Assembly (NCBI GenBank): GCA_021432605.1 | Contig: MU271146.1 | Coordinates: 2,480,001 to 2,544,000 of the forward strand | Direction: 5' to 3' | Source of the DNA: Coniochaeta sp. PMI_546 | Lineage: Eukaryota; Ascomycota; Sordariomycetes; Coniochaetales; Coniochaetaceae | Length of the DNA stretch: 64,000 nt | Part shown: positions 45,511-56,502 of the stretch, piece by piece | Layout: every line of letters begins with the position of its first letter | Numbering within the stretch: the stretch's first letter is position 1 | The notes under the pieces: model-generated | The model's database searches: none | Told to the model about the DNA's origin: nothing | Seen by the model: the letters and a program-made list of their open reading frames with translations, nothing else | Made by a program: the position numbers and the translations under genes

Positions 45511-48067
45511 GTCTCAGCTTCTGAGGGAGAAGCTCATCATTCTGGGCATTTTTTTCAGCCGTGAGACGATGTACAGGAGAACCGTGGTGAATAATGCAAC
45601 AGCTTAGGGACGATAGACAGTCAAGACGATGCGCTTGTTCAGTTGCAATGGAGTTGCGGTGAATGGCATCGTGACTCGAGGGATTCCCAGAGCCTGTTTC
45701 TTGGGTATACAGACAATATAGTTGACTGAAATTTGACGGCAACGTTTGTCAGTCGTGACACTACATCGTTGATATTGCGGATCTCGATGAAGTGTCACGT
45801 TCAATAGAAATCGGCCGCACACATCGCGACATCTTGTATTATGCCGATCGAGATTACCAAGCCCAACGTCATCTCTACAGATGCACCTGAAGGCCTTCTC
45901 TAGACTTCTGGAACACGGTCGTTGCTGAACCGACTACACGTATGACTTCAAAGCGCTGTTTGAATTATAGACCCTGTTTCGTATTGGCTCGCACCCAAGG
46001 ACCGGGACTCGGGAATGTGTTTTCCAAGCCGCGCCAGCATGAGAGTGCCTCTCGCCGTTATCGCATGGCTACCCCGAGATCCGATGTAATGATAGCGAGC
46101 TATTCGACTAAGATGGCGGAATACGACGTGTTCAAGCCTGATCTGAACAAGACGTAGGCGACGCAAGCGATTGGGTCTCACAACACTAGAACAATCGTCA
46201 ATGGCAGCTGAAGTTCATTGCCCGACTGGGCTTCAAAGGATACCATCGTAACTTACCACATCACTAAATTGGGCTGCCAGTAGGAACGCCGAAGAGACAG
46301 CCAAGAGCGGAGGATGTTGCCGTGCATAGCCGTGGCCCGACTGGAATCTGCCATAAGCTTTGTACGACCGACACCCAGTCAGCTCAGAAGGCTCTTGTTA
46401 GCCCTTGCACAGCAGACACCAATGATATTCAACTTGTTGCACGTTCAAGTTTTGAACATGGGTTGTGTGGGACGTCCCATACTGTCACGCTTAGCTCGCT
46501 GCATGCGCGTCTGTTTGCTCGTGTCCCATTTCCGTCCCAAGATCAAGGTAACAGCCTCGGAAAAAAAGAATTGAACGAGCCTTAAGAAGCACGGGAGGTT
46601 GCCCTTCCGTGGCCTTGGGACGACAGCGTGAAAACCCCCCTGTAGTGGTTCATTATCTGATCATCTAATCTCCGGTAATCAGATCTTGTTGGGTCCCTCA
46701 GACTGGGCGAAGGCGTGTGGTTGGGCGAGTCAGATTGGCCGTGGGGCTGATTGATTGATCTGATAAGATTTCTTGGACTGACAAGCTCCGCACAGTGCAG
46801 TGAGACTGACTCTTGGCACCGACGTCGGAGACTGTTCCGCAAGCAGCTGCCATTGAATGCCGTTGGTCCAATTACTGGCGAAATAGGTAACATAGATCAA
46901 AGTGCTACACGTGTAGAGTTCCCGTCGCACGAGAACAGAGTGAAGGCCGAGGAAAGCATAGTCTCCAATTGCGTCACAGAAACACCATGTAGCGTTGCCG
47001 AATCATACAGCCAGTTCCGAGGAGGTGGTGTGGTCTGTCGTCGGAACCAACTCTCGGTAGGGCGTTGCCGGGAAGGACAATCGCATGGTTGCGGGGTTTC
47101 TTACACTCCAGGCAGGCTAAAGAAGAATGGACCTGTGGCGAGTACCGGCCACCAGAGCCGCTTAGTGCCCCCTAAAGTCGCCGAATCGACTGACACACCT
47201 GACTGAGCCGTCGAGTTGGCCATGGATCATTTCCCCGGTGAGACTTACCATAGTACGATGGAGTGCGAATGATGCCACTTGCCCGGAGGTCTTCAATTGG
47301 AAGCGAAATAGAACAAAACTGGTGAAGTCTTTGACCCATTCAGAGTTGCTGCTGAGCCTCTAAATGGCTTGATCAGCTAAGACCAGGCACCGCCCTTTTC
47401 GAGTTCCTTAAGGGGACGTGGAGCGCGGCAGCTGAAAAGAGTGAGCACAGAAAGAGATGCGCGGACTGCGCGACATGACACCGAAATGAAGGTACAGTAC
47501 CTTGATAAATTGTTTTCCAGCGCTTGTCAAACATGCAACGAGAAACGGCAGGCCCGACCAGACTGTGCCTGCCGTGGAGAAGCTGTAAACCCAGTCCAGA
47601 TTGTCCCGCACTGTGCAGCTGTTTGCCGGTAGGACCCACCCGGAAACTCACTAAAGAGACCCGCTTACCTCAACGATTGCACACCTTTGCTCAGCACTTG
47701 ACAAAGCCAAAAAGATGGCAGTCCCTCCATTCTTGCTCTCTGGTTCTTTCCTCGACAGTTTCCCAATGGCATTACCTTATACTTCCCGTCTTATATGATT
47801 GTTGATAAACTTTTGGTGAAAGTCAGATCAGCTTACCTTACTTGTCGAAACTTACGGCTACCTCTGTTCTGATCTCCTTTCTTCTTTGCAGCGAGGCTGG
47901 CTTTCGTCACCACATATATCCGCCACCTGCATCGACTCTCGAAGAAACTGCCATGCGTCTTTGACATTGGCCCCTATCCACCTCGACCGCACCGCCCTCG
48001 CACCCGCCCTTTTGCTACCGTCCACCACTCAAACCCTTTGCACAAGTCTCACGACATCACAGAAGAA
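45511..48067. other. Intergenic stretch of 2.5 kb without a recognised gene
   Basis: No exon series, RNA gene or mobile element was recognised. Frames such as 46751-47206 (+) have no motif. The last few hundred bases, rich in C and T, should be the promoter and leader of the reductase gene. Confidence 0.5.
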
Positions 48068-49933
48068 ATGGCGACCCAAATAGAGCGTCTCATGGCTGCA
48101 CATGCGGCAAATAGCATTCCCGAGGAGCCTCAAAAGTCGCCTTCGTCGGTCCCGCCCTCTCTGACGTATTCGGAATCGGCCGACAGCGATCGAGAATTTG
48201 AGGAACCCCACCAAATTCAAGAACCACGTCAGAGACGCGCTTCCACTCGACTTGTCGCGCAGAATGCCGCCGACATCCAGCGCATCACCGGCGAGACCAC
48301 AACCGAATTGATACAGCGATGCTGCGGCGGAGGCTGCTGTCTCAGCAAGAAAGTCAAGAACGATGATGACATTGAGTACGAGACGTTGGAGCTGCCCGAT
48401 AATGACGCATACCGATCGCTGTTGGTTAAGATCGACGCGATCCCCAAGAAGCTCAACGGGATTGCCGAGATGCCAGAGCAGACGGCTTTCTTCGAACAGA
48501 TCAGGCGTCCCTCCGACGTACCGTCACCGACCGACTCGGCAATCTCTCTTGGCAGCCTTCCCGACGGTACCCACCAGACACAAGTTGCCGAGGCCGAAAA
48601 AGCCCTGAAGTCAATGACATTGGAAGACCTCGATACCAAGATCCAGCCGCCTTCCTTTGTGCAGCCGCACCCGCCACACCATGTATTCCCAGCGCGCATA
48701 CACAATACCCGCGAGCTAACGCGGCCTGGTGCCGAGAAGCGGACCTTTCATTTCGACCTCGATGTCACAGACTACCCGGACAGCGAAAAGACCGACTTCA
48801 AGGTTGGCGGCGCCATTGGCGTGTCAGCCCCAAATGAGGCCGCAATGGTCGATGAGGTCTTCGACCTCCTCCTCGTCCCACGGTTTCTTCGGGACAAGCC
48901 TGTTCTGCTCAGGACGACCAGGGGCCGTTGGCCAACAGTCTGGGGCGACGATCAAGCTCGCGAGCTGGTCACCACGCGCCGGGACCTGTTGACCTGGTGC
49001 TCCGACATCCAGTCTTACCCACCTACGAAGCAACTCCTCCGGGTACTTGCAGAGTATGCAACGGATGAGGTTGAGCGCAAGATCCTCATGTTTCTTTGCT
49101 CGGCAGAAGGACAGGGCGTATTCTGCGACTTCCGGACTGGCCCGCACGTCACCCTTCCCCAGCTTCTACACGCTTTCCCCAGCTCTAAGCCGCCACTCGA
49201 TCTCATTCTGAGTGTCCTGCAACCAATCATGCCACGGTTCTACTCGCTGTCCAACGACCCGCACGACTCGTACCAAGAGCGTGATGGAAGGAAGCACCGC
49301 CTTATCGAGATTGCAGTAACTGTGCATGCATCACACGACTGGCGGGCCGGCAGCCGTGCCGGTGTCGGATCAGGCTTCTTCCAGCGGCAGGCCCTCAAAT
49401 TCCTTGAGGCTCAGGAGAAGGGCGAATCCATCGACCTTTACATCCCCATGTTCAAGGGTCTCATGGCCAACCCGCTGGCAAAGCAATTCGTCTCAGACGG
49501 CCCCATGCTCCTGATCGGTGCCGGTGTCGGCATCGCACCGTTCCGGGGCTTCGTGCAGCGACGCCTCAAGACAGCCAACTGCGCCAACAAGGTGTGGGTG
49601 CTGCAGGGCATCCGCGATTCACTCGTCGATGAGCTGTACAGCGGTGAGTGGGGAGTGCACGAAGACGAAGTCAAGCGCGTGGTACAGAGCCGCCGCGGTG
49701 AAGGCCGCTACGTGCAGGAAGAGGTCAAGAACCAAGCCGATCTTGTCTGGTACATCATCAACTCAGTCGACGGTAGAGTCTTCGTCTGTGGAAGCACCAG
49801 GGGAATGGGCGAGGGTGTCGAGAAGGCCTTGATCGAGGTCGCGATGGAGAAGGGCAATCTTGAGCACGACGAGGCCAAGCAGTTCTGGGAGCTGAAGAAG
49901 GAGGTTGGCCAGTATATTGCTGAGACGTGGTGA
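48068..49933 (+). CDS. Flavodoxin-less FAD/NAD(P)H reductase (CPR/sulfite-reductase-like)
   Basis: A single exon encodes 621 residues from the ATG at 48068 (agaaATGG context); the ten codons before it open on TTG. The N-terminal 190 residues are disordered or unique and include a Cys cluster CCGGGCC at 85-91. Next comes the connecting/FAD-binding region, with PRFYSLSND at 389-397 (the RxYS FAD motif). The NADP-binding half has GAGVGIAPFRGF at 484-495 and VFVCGSTRGMGEGV near 571, and the end is aromatic (ETW), stacking near FAD as in this superfamily. There is no FMN-binding flavodoxin domain, so it must pass electrons directly from FAD to a partner. Such proteins exist in ascomycetes but their partner is not known to me. 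Confidence 0.88.
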   Translation: MATQIERLMAAHAANSIPEEPQKSPSSVPPSLTYSESADSDREFEEPHQIQEPRQRRASTRLVAQNAADIQRITGETTTELIQRCCGGGCCLSKKVKNDDDIEYETLELPDNDAYRSLLVKIDAIPKKLNGIAEMPEQTAFFEQIRRPSDVPSPTDSAISLGSLPDGTHQTQVAEAEKALKSMTLEDLDTKIQPPSFVQPHPPHHVFPARIHNTRELTRPGAEKRTFHFDLDVTDYPDSEKTDFKVGGAIGVSAPNEAAMVDEVFDLLLVPRFLRDKPVLLRTTRGRWPTVWGDDQARELVTTRRDLLTWCSDIQSYPPTKQLLRVLAEYATDEVERKILMFLCSAEGQGVFCDFRTGPHVTLPQLLHAFPSSKPPLDLILSVLQPIMPRFYSLSNDPHDSYQERDGRKHRLIEIAVTVHASHDWRAGSRAGVGSGFFQRQALKFLEAQEKGESIDLYIPMFKGLMANPLAKQFVSDGPMLLIGAGVGIAPFRGFVQRRLKTANCANKVWVLQGIRDSLVDELYSGEWGVHEDEVKRVVQSRRGEGRYVQEEVKNQADLVWYIINSVDGRVFVCGSTRGMGEGVEKALIEVAMEKGNLEHDEAKQFWELKKEVGQYIAETW

Positions 49934-51934
49934 GCACGAGGAGCTTTTGATATCAGAGCAATTTTCTCTGTACCTGTATTGGCCCTAGCGGCGGCGTTTG
50001 GGATGGGTTTCGTGACGGGTATATCTCGTTTTTCTCCTTTTTTTTTCTTTCTTTTCTGGACTGTTACATGACCATTTTTTAGAAGGCGTTTGCGTCAGCA
50101 TTGGGCGGAAAGACACCAAAACGAATGGGTTCGCAAGGGCACCACCAGTATAACCTGGAGACGATGTAGACATATCATTGGCGACGTCGGGAAACCTGGG
50201 CATAGACAGTTTCCTAGTTGATCCCCTATTACCTCACAGAGCAACCATTATATAGCTCAAGCAATCACAAAGCTGGTACATAACATACATAGGTAGGCTT
50301 CAGAAGATGGAGCTTCTGGTTTCACTTCCTAAGTCCTGAAAGAGGGTCTTCCGGGTCTGGCCTCGGAGATGAATCTGGTCGGATTTACAGGTGACGCGCA
50401 AGCCAGTTCGCCGCAAGTATGGCCCTCACCTTGTAACTGTGCTCACCAACAAGACATGGCAATCCATACAAGCTGTGGAAGAATGTGATGATGGCTTAGC
50501 GATTATTGTACCGATTCCTTCGTGTAGTATACATAGACGTTGATAAGCTGAGACACCGTATCAAACCCCCAGCAGTTGCGGCTCCTGAGTGGCTCTATGG
50601 TATGGCATCAGATGCAGACAGTTTCTCACGGTACAGACAGCTCTGCAGACTTCCTAGCAAGGTATCACAGTACCTAAGGTAAGGTAGGTAAGTGTAGTCT
50701 GTTATCTACGCAAAAAACCAATGGTCGAGTCTACAAAATGCAATGCAGTGTAGTGTAACACGTACAGGTTCAATTATTCAGCGTCTTGTAATCAAAAGTC
50801 GTCCCGTGTTAGTGGAGATGTCGACGGGGTTCGGGACATCTCGTGGAATTTTCGGTGGGATTCTGTGGTGCAGTCCAGCAAACACCACTACACGAACCTC
50901 AACAATGTCCTCGTGCTTTCCCTGCAAAAAAGGCAATTGCAAGATTTAAGTGACTTGGTACCAAAGCCTTTGAAGGTTGCCAGAGCAGATATCATTGAGT
51001 ACTAGGTATTTATTAAACACATACGGGTGAATTGCTTACATAGTACAGAAGCTCGTTGAATACGTGTACACATAGAGTGAGAGGCACGAATCATGTAGAG
51101 GCGCTTTTAAAGTTCTGACAGAAACGTGGCTCATCGTGTTCATCGGCAGTGTGCCGAGAGGCAGAGCAAGCCAAGCAAGCATTTCTTGTCCAATCGTATT
51201 CCTTCAGAACTTCCATTTAGAGAAGGATGCCGAACCTTCGACCAGAGTGCTAACAAGTAACCGCGCGGGAGGCTTTTCATGAACAGGGATCTGATGAGAA
51301 ACTCGGCGTGTTTTATCTCTTATCGAAGCCAGTTTTGCAGGAGCACCCCTCCTGCCCCTCTAAAAAGCAGTAGTCAAAACCCCTGCATCATCGTCCAGAT
51401 CGGTCACGTCACCAAGAGCCGGACCGCTGTGGCGTTGACGACTTGTCAGTTGCTTGTCAGTCAAACTTTGTCACTCTGTTTTTCGTCTCAGGCCAGAGTT
51501 TACCTGATATTTTGTCAGCAGTACAACTGGGTCCCGAGACTACGTACCCGCTTCTGGACTTGGCTTCTCCCGCATGCAGTTTCATTCTTCCCATCGACGA
51601 TGGCGCATTGCCATTGGTTAGACCACTGACTGAGAGTGGACCAGCTTGTAGCTTTCGATGGCATCATGGAATTCATCGAAGGGGTCCCTTTCCGTGGCGC
51701 GGCCGTTGCTAAGGGGGGCCCCTTTGGAAAACTCTCCACAAGTTGCGGTGTCCTTCTACGGTAACCACGGGTACAGCGTGAGATCTGAACGGGAAAGATT
51801 GTGTCCGGAGCGGACTGTAACCTGATAAGGGGCCTCGGTCCCGAGTCGAGGATATATAGCCCAAGTCCCTTCCCTTTCTCCTCTACGTGTCTGTCCGATC
51901 AGCCAGTACATCTTTTATTCCAAGACAGATCTGT
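49934..51934. other. Intergenic stretch of 2 kb
   Basis: This contains the reductase 3' flank with a T-rich run near 50029-50056. A cluster of TACCT/AGGTA words lies at about 50671-50691, and the nitroreductase promoter is at the far end. Open frames have no motif. Confidence 0.5.
51853..51858 (+). promoter_or_regulatory. TATA box of the nitroreductase gene
   Basis: TATATA lies 77 bases before the ATG at 51935. A start about 30 bases downstream would give a leader of roughly 50 bases and include the longer, presequence-bearing start. Confidence 0.55.
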
Positions 51935-52800
51935 ATGAATTGCTTCACCAAAACCGTCTCTCGACTAAGAATTCCATCTTGTCGACAACTATCCAAACAA
52001 CTGCCCATCTCAACAACCACCCTCAACCCAAGCACTCGTAGCTTCGCATCCACAACCACCAAGATGTCTTCCACCACTCCCATCTCCGCCAACGCCGTGC
52101 TCGACCTCATCAAGGTCCGCCGGACATACTACCCTCTGAGCAAGGACCTGACCATCAGCAAGGAGCGCATCCAGGAGATTGTCAAGGAGGCCATCCTCCA
52201 CGTCCCCAGCAGCTTCAACAGCCAGAGCAACCGCGTCGTCGTCCTCTTCGGCGCCGAGCACGAGAAGCTCTGGAACATCACCGAGGAGGTTCTCAAGACA
52301 GTCGTCCCGCCCGAGAACTTTGAGCCTACCGCCCAGAAGATTGCCATGTTCCGTGGCGCAGCCGGCACTGTAAGTAGTCTTTCTCCCCCGCCTTTTCCAC
52401 CCCCCGGCTATATTACTATGCCCGAAAAAAACAAAATAACGACAAAAGCATTTGTACTAACGCAAATCTCGCGTGTGTTTAGGTCCTCTTCTTCGAAGAC
52501 CAAGAGGTAGTCGAGGGCATGCAGAACAAGTTCCCCCTGTACGCGGACCGGTTCCCCGTCTGGGCCACGCAGTCGGACGCCATGCTGCAGTTCACCGTGT
52601 GGACGGCCCTCGAGGCCGAGGGCCTGGGCGCCAACCTGCAGCACTACAACCCCATCATCGACAGCAAGGTCGCCGAGGCCTGGAAGACGCCCAGCAACTG
52701 GCGCCTCAACGCCCAGCTCGTCTTCGGCGGCAAGACGGGCGAGGCCGGCGAGAAGTCGCAGCTGCCCATCGAGGATCGCTTCAAGGTCTTTGGTGCTTAG
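51935..52800 (+). CDS. HBN1: Nitroreductase-family protein (Hbn1/Frm2-like), likely mitochondrial
   Basis: Exons 51935-52369 and 52483-52800 are joined over a 113-bp intron (GTAAGT donor, TTTAG acceptor). The CDS is 753 nt, 250 residues. The core begins at Met44 (MSSTTPISANAVLDLIKVRR) and keeps family segments ILHVPSSFNSQSNRVVVLFG, FEDQEVVEGMQ and WTALEAEGLGANLQHYN. FMN-binding residues include the arginine pair near RRTYY and the SSFNSQS loop. Residues 1-43 are rich in R, S, T and Q with no acid, ending RSFAST, a good mitochondrial presequence. A second ATG in strong context (aagATGT) at 52064 would give a 207-residue cytosolic form. Yeast relatives act in redox and lipid-stress responses; substrate here unknown. 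Confidence 0.88.
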
Positions 52801-53454
52801 GGGCTAGCCGATGACGGGGTTCGTGGGCAGAAGGCGGTGAGAGAGGTTGCTGAGGCGCTGGGGAGGGTTCGGATCGCGGACCACCGGAAGGAGAATGGTT
52901 GCAGCGTGCTGTGAAAGAAGGTGTTTTCATGTCGACATGACACCAGGGTTTTTTGTTTGCAAGGCGTTGGGGATAGAGCAGTGATAAAGTCTTGTCACGT
53001 TAGCTTTAGAGGTTGATTTGTCGCTGACCACCATGGTTGGTGCACTAGAGGAGACCTGTCGTCACGGGGTTATCCTAGACCTAAATACATACCATCAATC
53101 AGTATGAAGCATATGTCGATTCACCTATTATTTCCTGATTTGAATATGACGGGCACCATGTCGCCGCTTCGAGGGGCTATCTGGATGGTTTCCTGCTGTA
53201 TGTACAGTTCACGGCGTAAGCTCGCCAGAATACGTACTATAACCTGTGCAATGGACCACCAAAGGCACCAAACCTTGAGTTCTAGCGAGAAAGAAGCGTA
53301 CCAGCCGCGGAAGTATTACATAGTAACTAACTATAAAGAAAACGAACATCGGATCATAAGCCATGCAGGAGAGCGTAGAATCAAGACCCCCCTACCTACC
53401 ACCCACCCAACGCCCAACTATGCACCCAATCATCACTCGAAGAGAAGAAAATGC
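52801..53454. other. Intergenic between convergent genes
   Basis: 3' flanks of the nitroreductase (+) and FHIP (-) genes. Nothing was recognised. Confidence 0.55.
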
Positions 53455-56400
53455 TCAAGCAAACCGCACCTCATCAAACAGCCCGGCCCTGACCTGCACC
53501 AGACTCGCCAGCTCAAACAGAAAGTTCTGCAGCACGATGACATTGGTCAGGACATGCGAGACCGAGACCGTCCTGTCCCCCTCCCCACTCCTATCTTCAC
53601 CATCCTCTCCATCCTCCTCTCCCAGCACAGGAGACGATGCCTCACCCCCCTCCCCAGCATCGTCACCGGCCCTATCGAACCTAAGCGGGATAGCCTCAAC
53701 CTTCTTCTCCCTCGCCCCGCCCACGGCCGGAATCCCGACTTTCCGAGCTAGGATACCCTGGTCCACGGCCTGGAAGGCCTTGAGCTGGCCGCTCACCGCG
53801 TCGCCTCGACCGTCCGCGGGCGAGTAAGACCTCGTCGTCGACAGCCCCGGTCCGGGAAGACGCGACGGCGTCTCGAGGTTGAGCGGGAACTCCTTGGGCG
53901 GCACGGCGGGCGCCGGCGTCCGCGCGTCGCCACCGCCGGTCGACCGCTCCCTTTCCTTACGGCCCCGGGGGCTGGCGCTCCGGCTGGGCGTGCCGAGCTC
54001 GCTGAGGATCCGCTGGGCGAAGCCCTCGAGGCCGGAGGGCCGTGGGGCAGGCGAGCCGCTGCGGAGGTCGTCCGAGTTGCGCGCGGGGGTGGCGGTGCCG
54101 GGTGTCGAGAGCGGGTTGTTCGACCTCGGTCTCGGCGGCGGAGGTGGTGGGGCGGGCTCCGCGTCGGCGGTCTGGAAGGCCTCGCGGCGTTGCTGGAGGA
54201 GGTCGTCGAAGCGCGGGATGGTCTCGCGGTAGGCGGCGACTTCGTCGACGAGGGTTTGGAGGATGGTGAGCAGGCGGGGAAGGGCGGAGGGCGTCCATTG
54301 CGGACGGCGACGGCACTGCTTTATGCTTTCGGCCTTCTGGAATTCTGCGTAGGTGGGGGAGTCGGGGGGTGGAGGTACCACCGATGAGTCTGTGGGCTTG
54401 GTGTCGTCGTCGTCGTCGTCGGCGTAAGAGTAGACGCGAGGGTTGCGCAGGAACCAGCCTTCGATGTTCATGAAGCCGCAGACGGCGAGATCGAAGATGG
54501 CTTCGGTTACTGAGAGGTTTGTCGGGACTGGGTTGAGGAAAAAGGTCGAGAGCCGGTCGAGGATGATGTTGAGGACTGGATCGTCGGGACGGAGGGTGTG
54601 GGAGGGCACGTCTTGCGGTGCTCCTGGGAGGCTATCTGGGATGGCGGGGAGCTTGTGGTTGTTTACGGACACCTTCGGGGCTACAAGCTTAAGCGAGCAC
54701 GGGTGGCCTTCCAGACGAACTGTGGTATCTCTGAGGACGTTTTCGTAGATCTCGTCAAAGTTGTCCTGGCCGCCGATGACGCCCGCGAGAGTCATCAGGA
54801 ACTCTAGCTCCTGCTCGTGAGCACCGACGGTCCGGTGAGCGTACTCGCTGCGGACCCGTTCGGTGTGGAGAAGTGTGATGACGGCGTAGCGGTGATGCCT
54901 CTTGAGGATCGCCGACACGAGCTGTAACGTGACATCTATCGTCTGATGGCTCTGAGACCTCAGGCAGGCGAGAATGAGATCCACCAGGTTGAAGAGTAAA
55001 GGGGTGGCGGTAATTTCGCTTTGTTGTGCGGCCATCATGGTGGCAAGGTCCATAGACTTGCGCTTTCGAGCTGCGCTGACCGAGTCTCGAGAGTTGGTCG
55101 AGGCTGAGGGCACGAAATCAGGCAGCGCCAGCAGGTAGTGGAGAATGAGGTTGATCATGTCTGGATGATCCAGAGACTCCAAAATGCGTCGCAAATACGT
55201 CAAGACAGCGACCGACGAGCCTCCGTCGATGTCAGAGGACTCTAGTAGTGACGGGTATCTGCGACGCGTTAGCAGTGGCGACGTATACGAGTGACAGCCG
55301 ACGAGAACTTACAACAACTGCTGCAGAAAGATGACCTGGAAGTGTTCTAGCAGTGTCGACTTGACCTCCACCGACTTACAGTGGTTCAAGACATCCTGCC
55401 AGAATAGGAGGTGGGAGAGGAAGGTGTCCAGATGAGACTGAAACTCGAACGAGCAGGAGCTGATGATTTCGTAGTTGGACTTGGGATGCTCATAGTCGGA
55501 GAGGGCGAGAATCGGCGGGAGGTCGTTTGCCGGATGGTCAATGACAAGCTTGCGGCTGAGCTGGCTGTACAAGGCGCCTAGGCCCGTCGCCATCAGAGTG
55601 GACAGGTCGCTCTCAACGATCCATTGCTCGAGAGCAACGGAGCTTGACGCCGCTTCGATGATGTAGAGCAGACCGGTCCGAGCAAAATCTCCAACCTTGC
55701 CGTCGTGGTGGATATAGTCCATCAGTAGGTAGAACAGCGGGAAGTCCTGTCTCTGCGTGCGCCCGGCAAACTTCTCGTGCTCGTCCTGTTCGTCCTTACT
55801 CGGCGGTTGGTTCTCCCGCGATTTGAACCAGGCAGACAGTATCTCAGGCTCGAGCCTTATCTTGGTGGTGATGTTGAAGGCCAGCTCAACGACCCTCGCC
55901 TCGGTATCGGCGCCCAGGCGGAGACTGTTGGCTCCGGTAATGCGCACCAGAAGATTGGTGAGACTGGCTGAGAAGGTGTCGTTCTCGACAAAGGCCTCCT
56001 CCTCGCTCTCGACGAGGGTAGCGAAGAACAAGACGGCCTCCTTGATGATCCACTCGTTGTAAGACGTTGTCGCAACCTTGGCAACGGGTATGTAAATCTG
56101 TTTCCGAGAGGCGAAGGTGATACATGGGTGAGGCAGGGGCCTTCGAGACTCGTCGCTCAGAATGTTTGTCAGCTCCTGTAGGCGGATCTCAATATTCTCG
56201 GCGGCCTCGTCGTCGTTGGCCAGGTTGGAGGAGTTGCGCCATGTTTGCTGCAAATGGTACGGTTAGTGTGACCGACCTCGCCTCACCACGATACAGCACG
56301 CGAGATGCCGATTACATACAAGAAGCTGGCTGTACTCCTTCTCGAATCGATGTAGTCGGCGAATGGGGTCTCGCGCATAGTCCTTACGGGAGCTCCCTGA

Positions 56401-56502
56401 GGATAGCGGAGTTAAGAGGCGCGACCACTGAGCACTCGCGGGTTAGCAAGAGCTCGAAGATACAGACGTAGAAGCTGTAGGGGGGGAACTCACAAAGTCC
56501 AT
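53455..56502 (-). CDS. FHIP family protein (FTS-Hook-interacting, RAI16-like)
   Basis: Four coding exons: 56502-56494 (9 nt, MDF only), 56427-56320, 56247-55313 and 55258-53455, with introns of 66, 72 and 54 bp. The CDS is 2856 nt, 951 residues. The N-terminus WSRLLTPLSSG and the helical-repeat region through FYLLMDYIHHDGKVGDFARTG, FLSHLLFWQDVLNHCKS and LEHFQVIFLQQLLYPSLLE are characteristic of the RAI16/FHIP family (PF10257). The C-terminal 270 residues are P, S, R and G-rich and include a D6 run coded by GAC repeats. In Aspergillus and animals FHIP joins Hook and FTS to tether dynein to early endosomes. That role is inferred from family membership. Plus-strand frames overlapping this gene are shadows. 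Confidence 0.93.

Noticed and set aside
53104-53751. 215-codon + strand frame overlapping the FHIP 3' end.
   Set aside because: It is antisense to a clear gene, starts in a 3' flank and has a low-complexity product.
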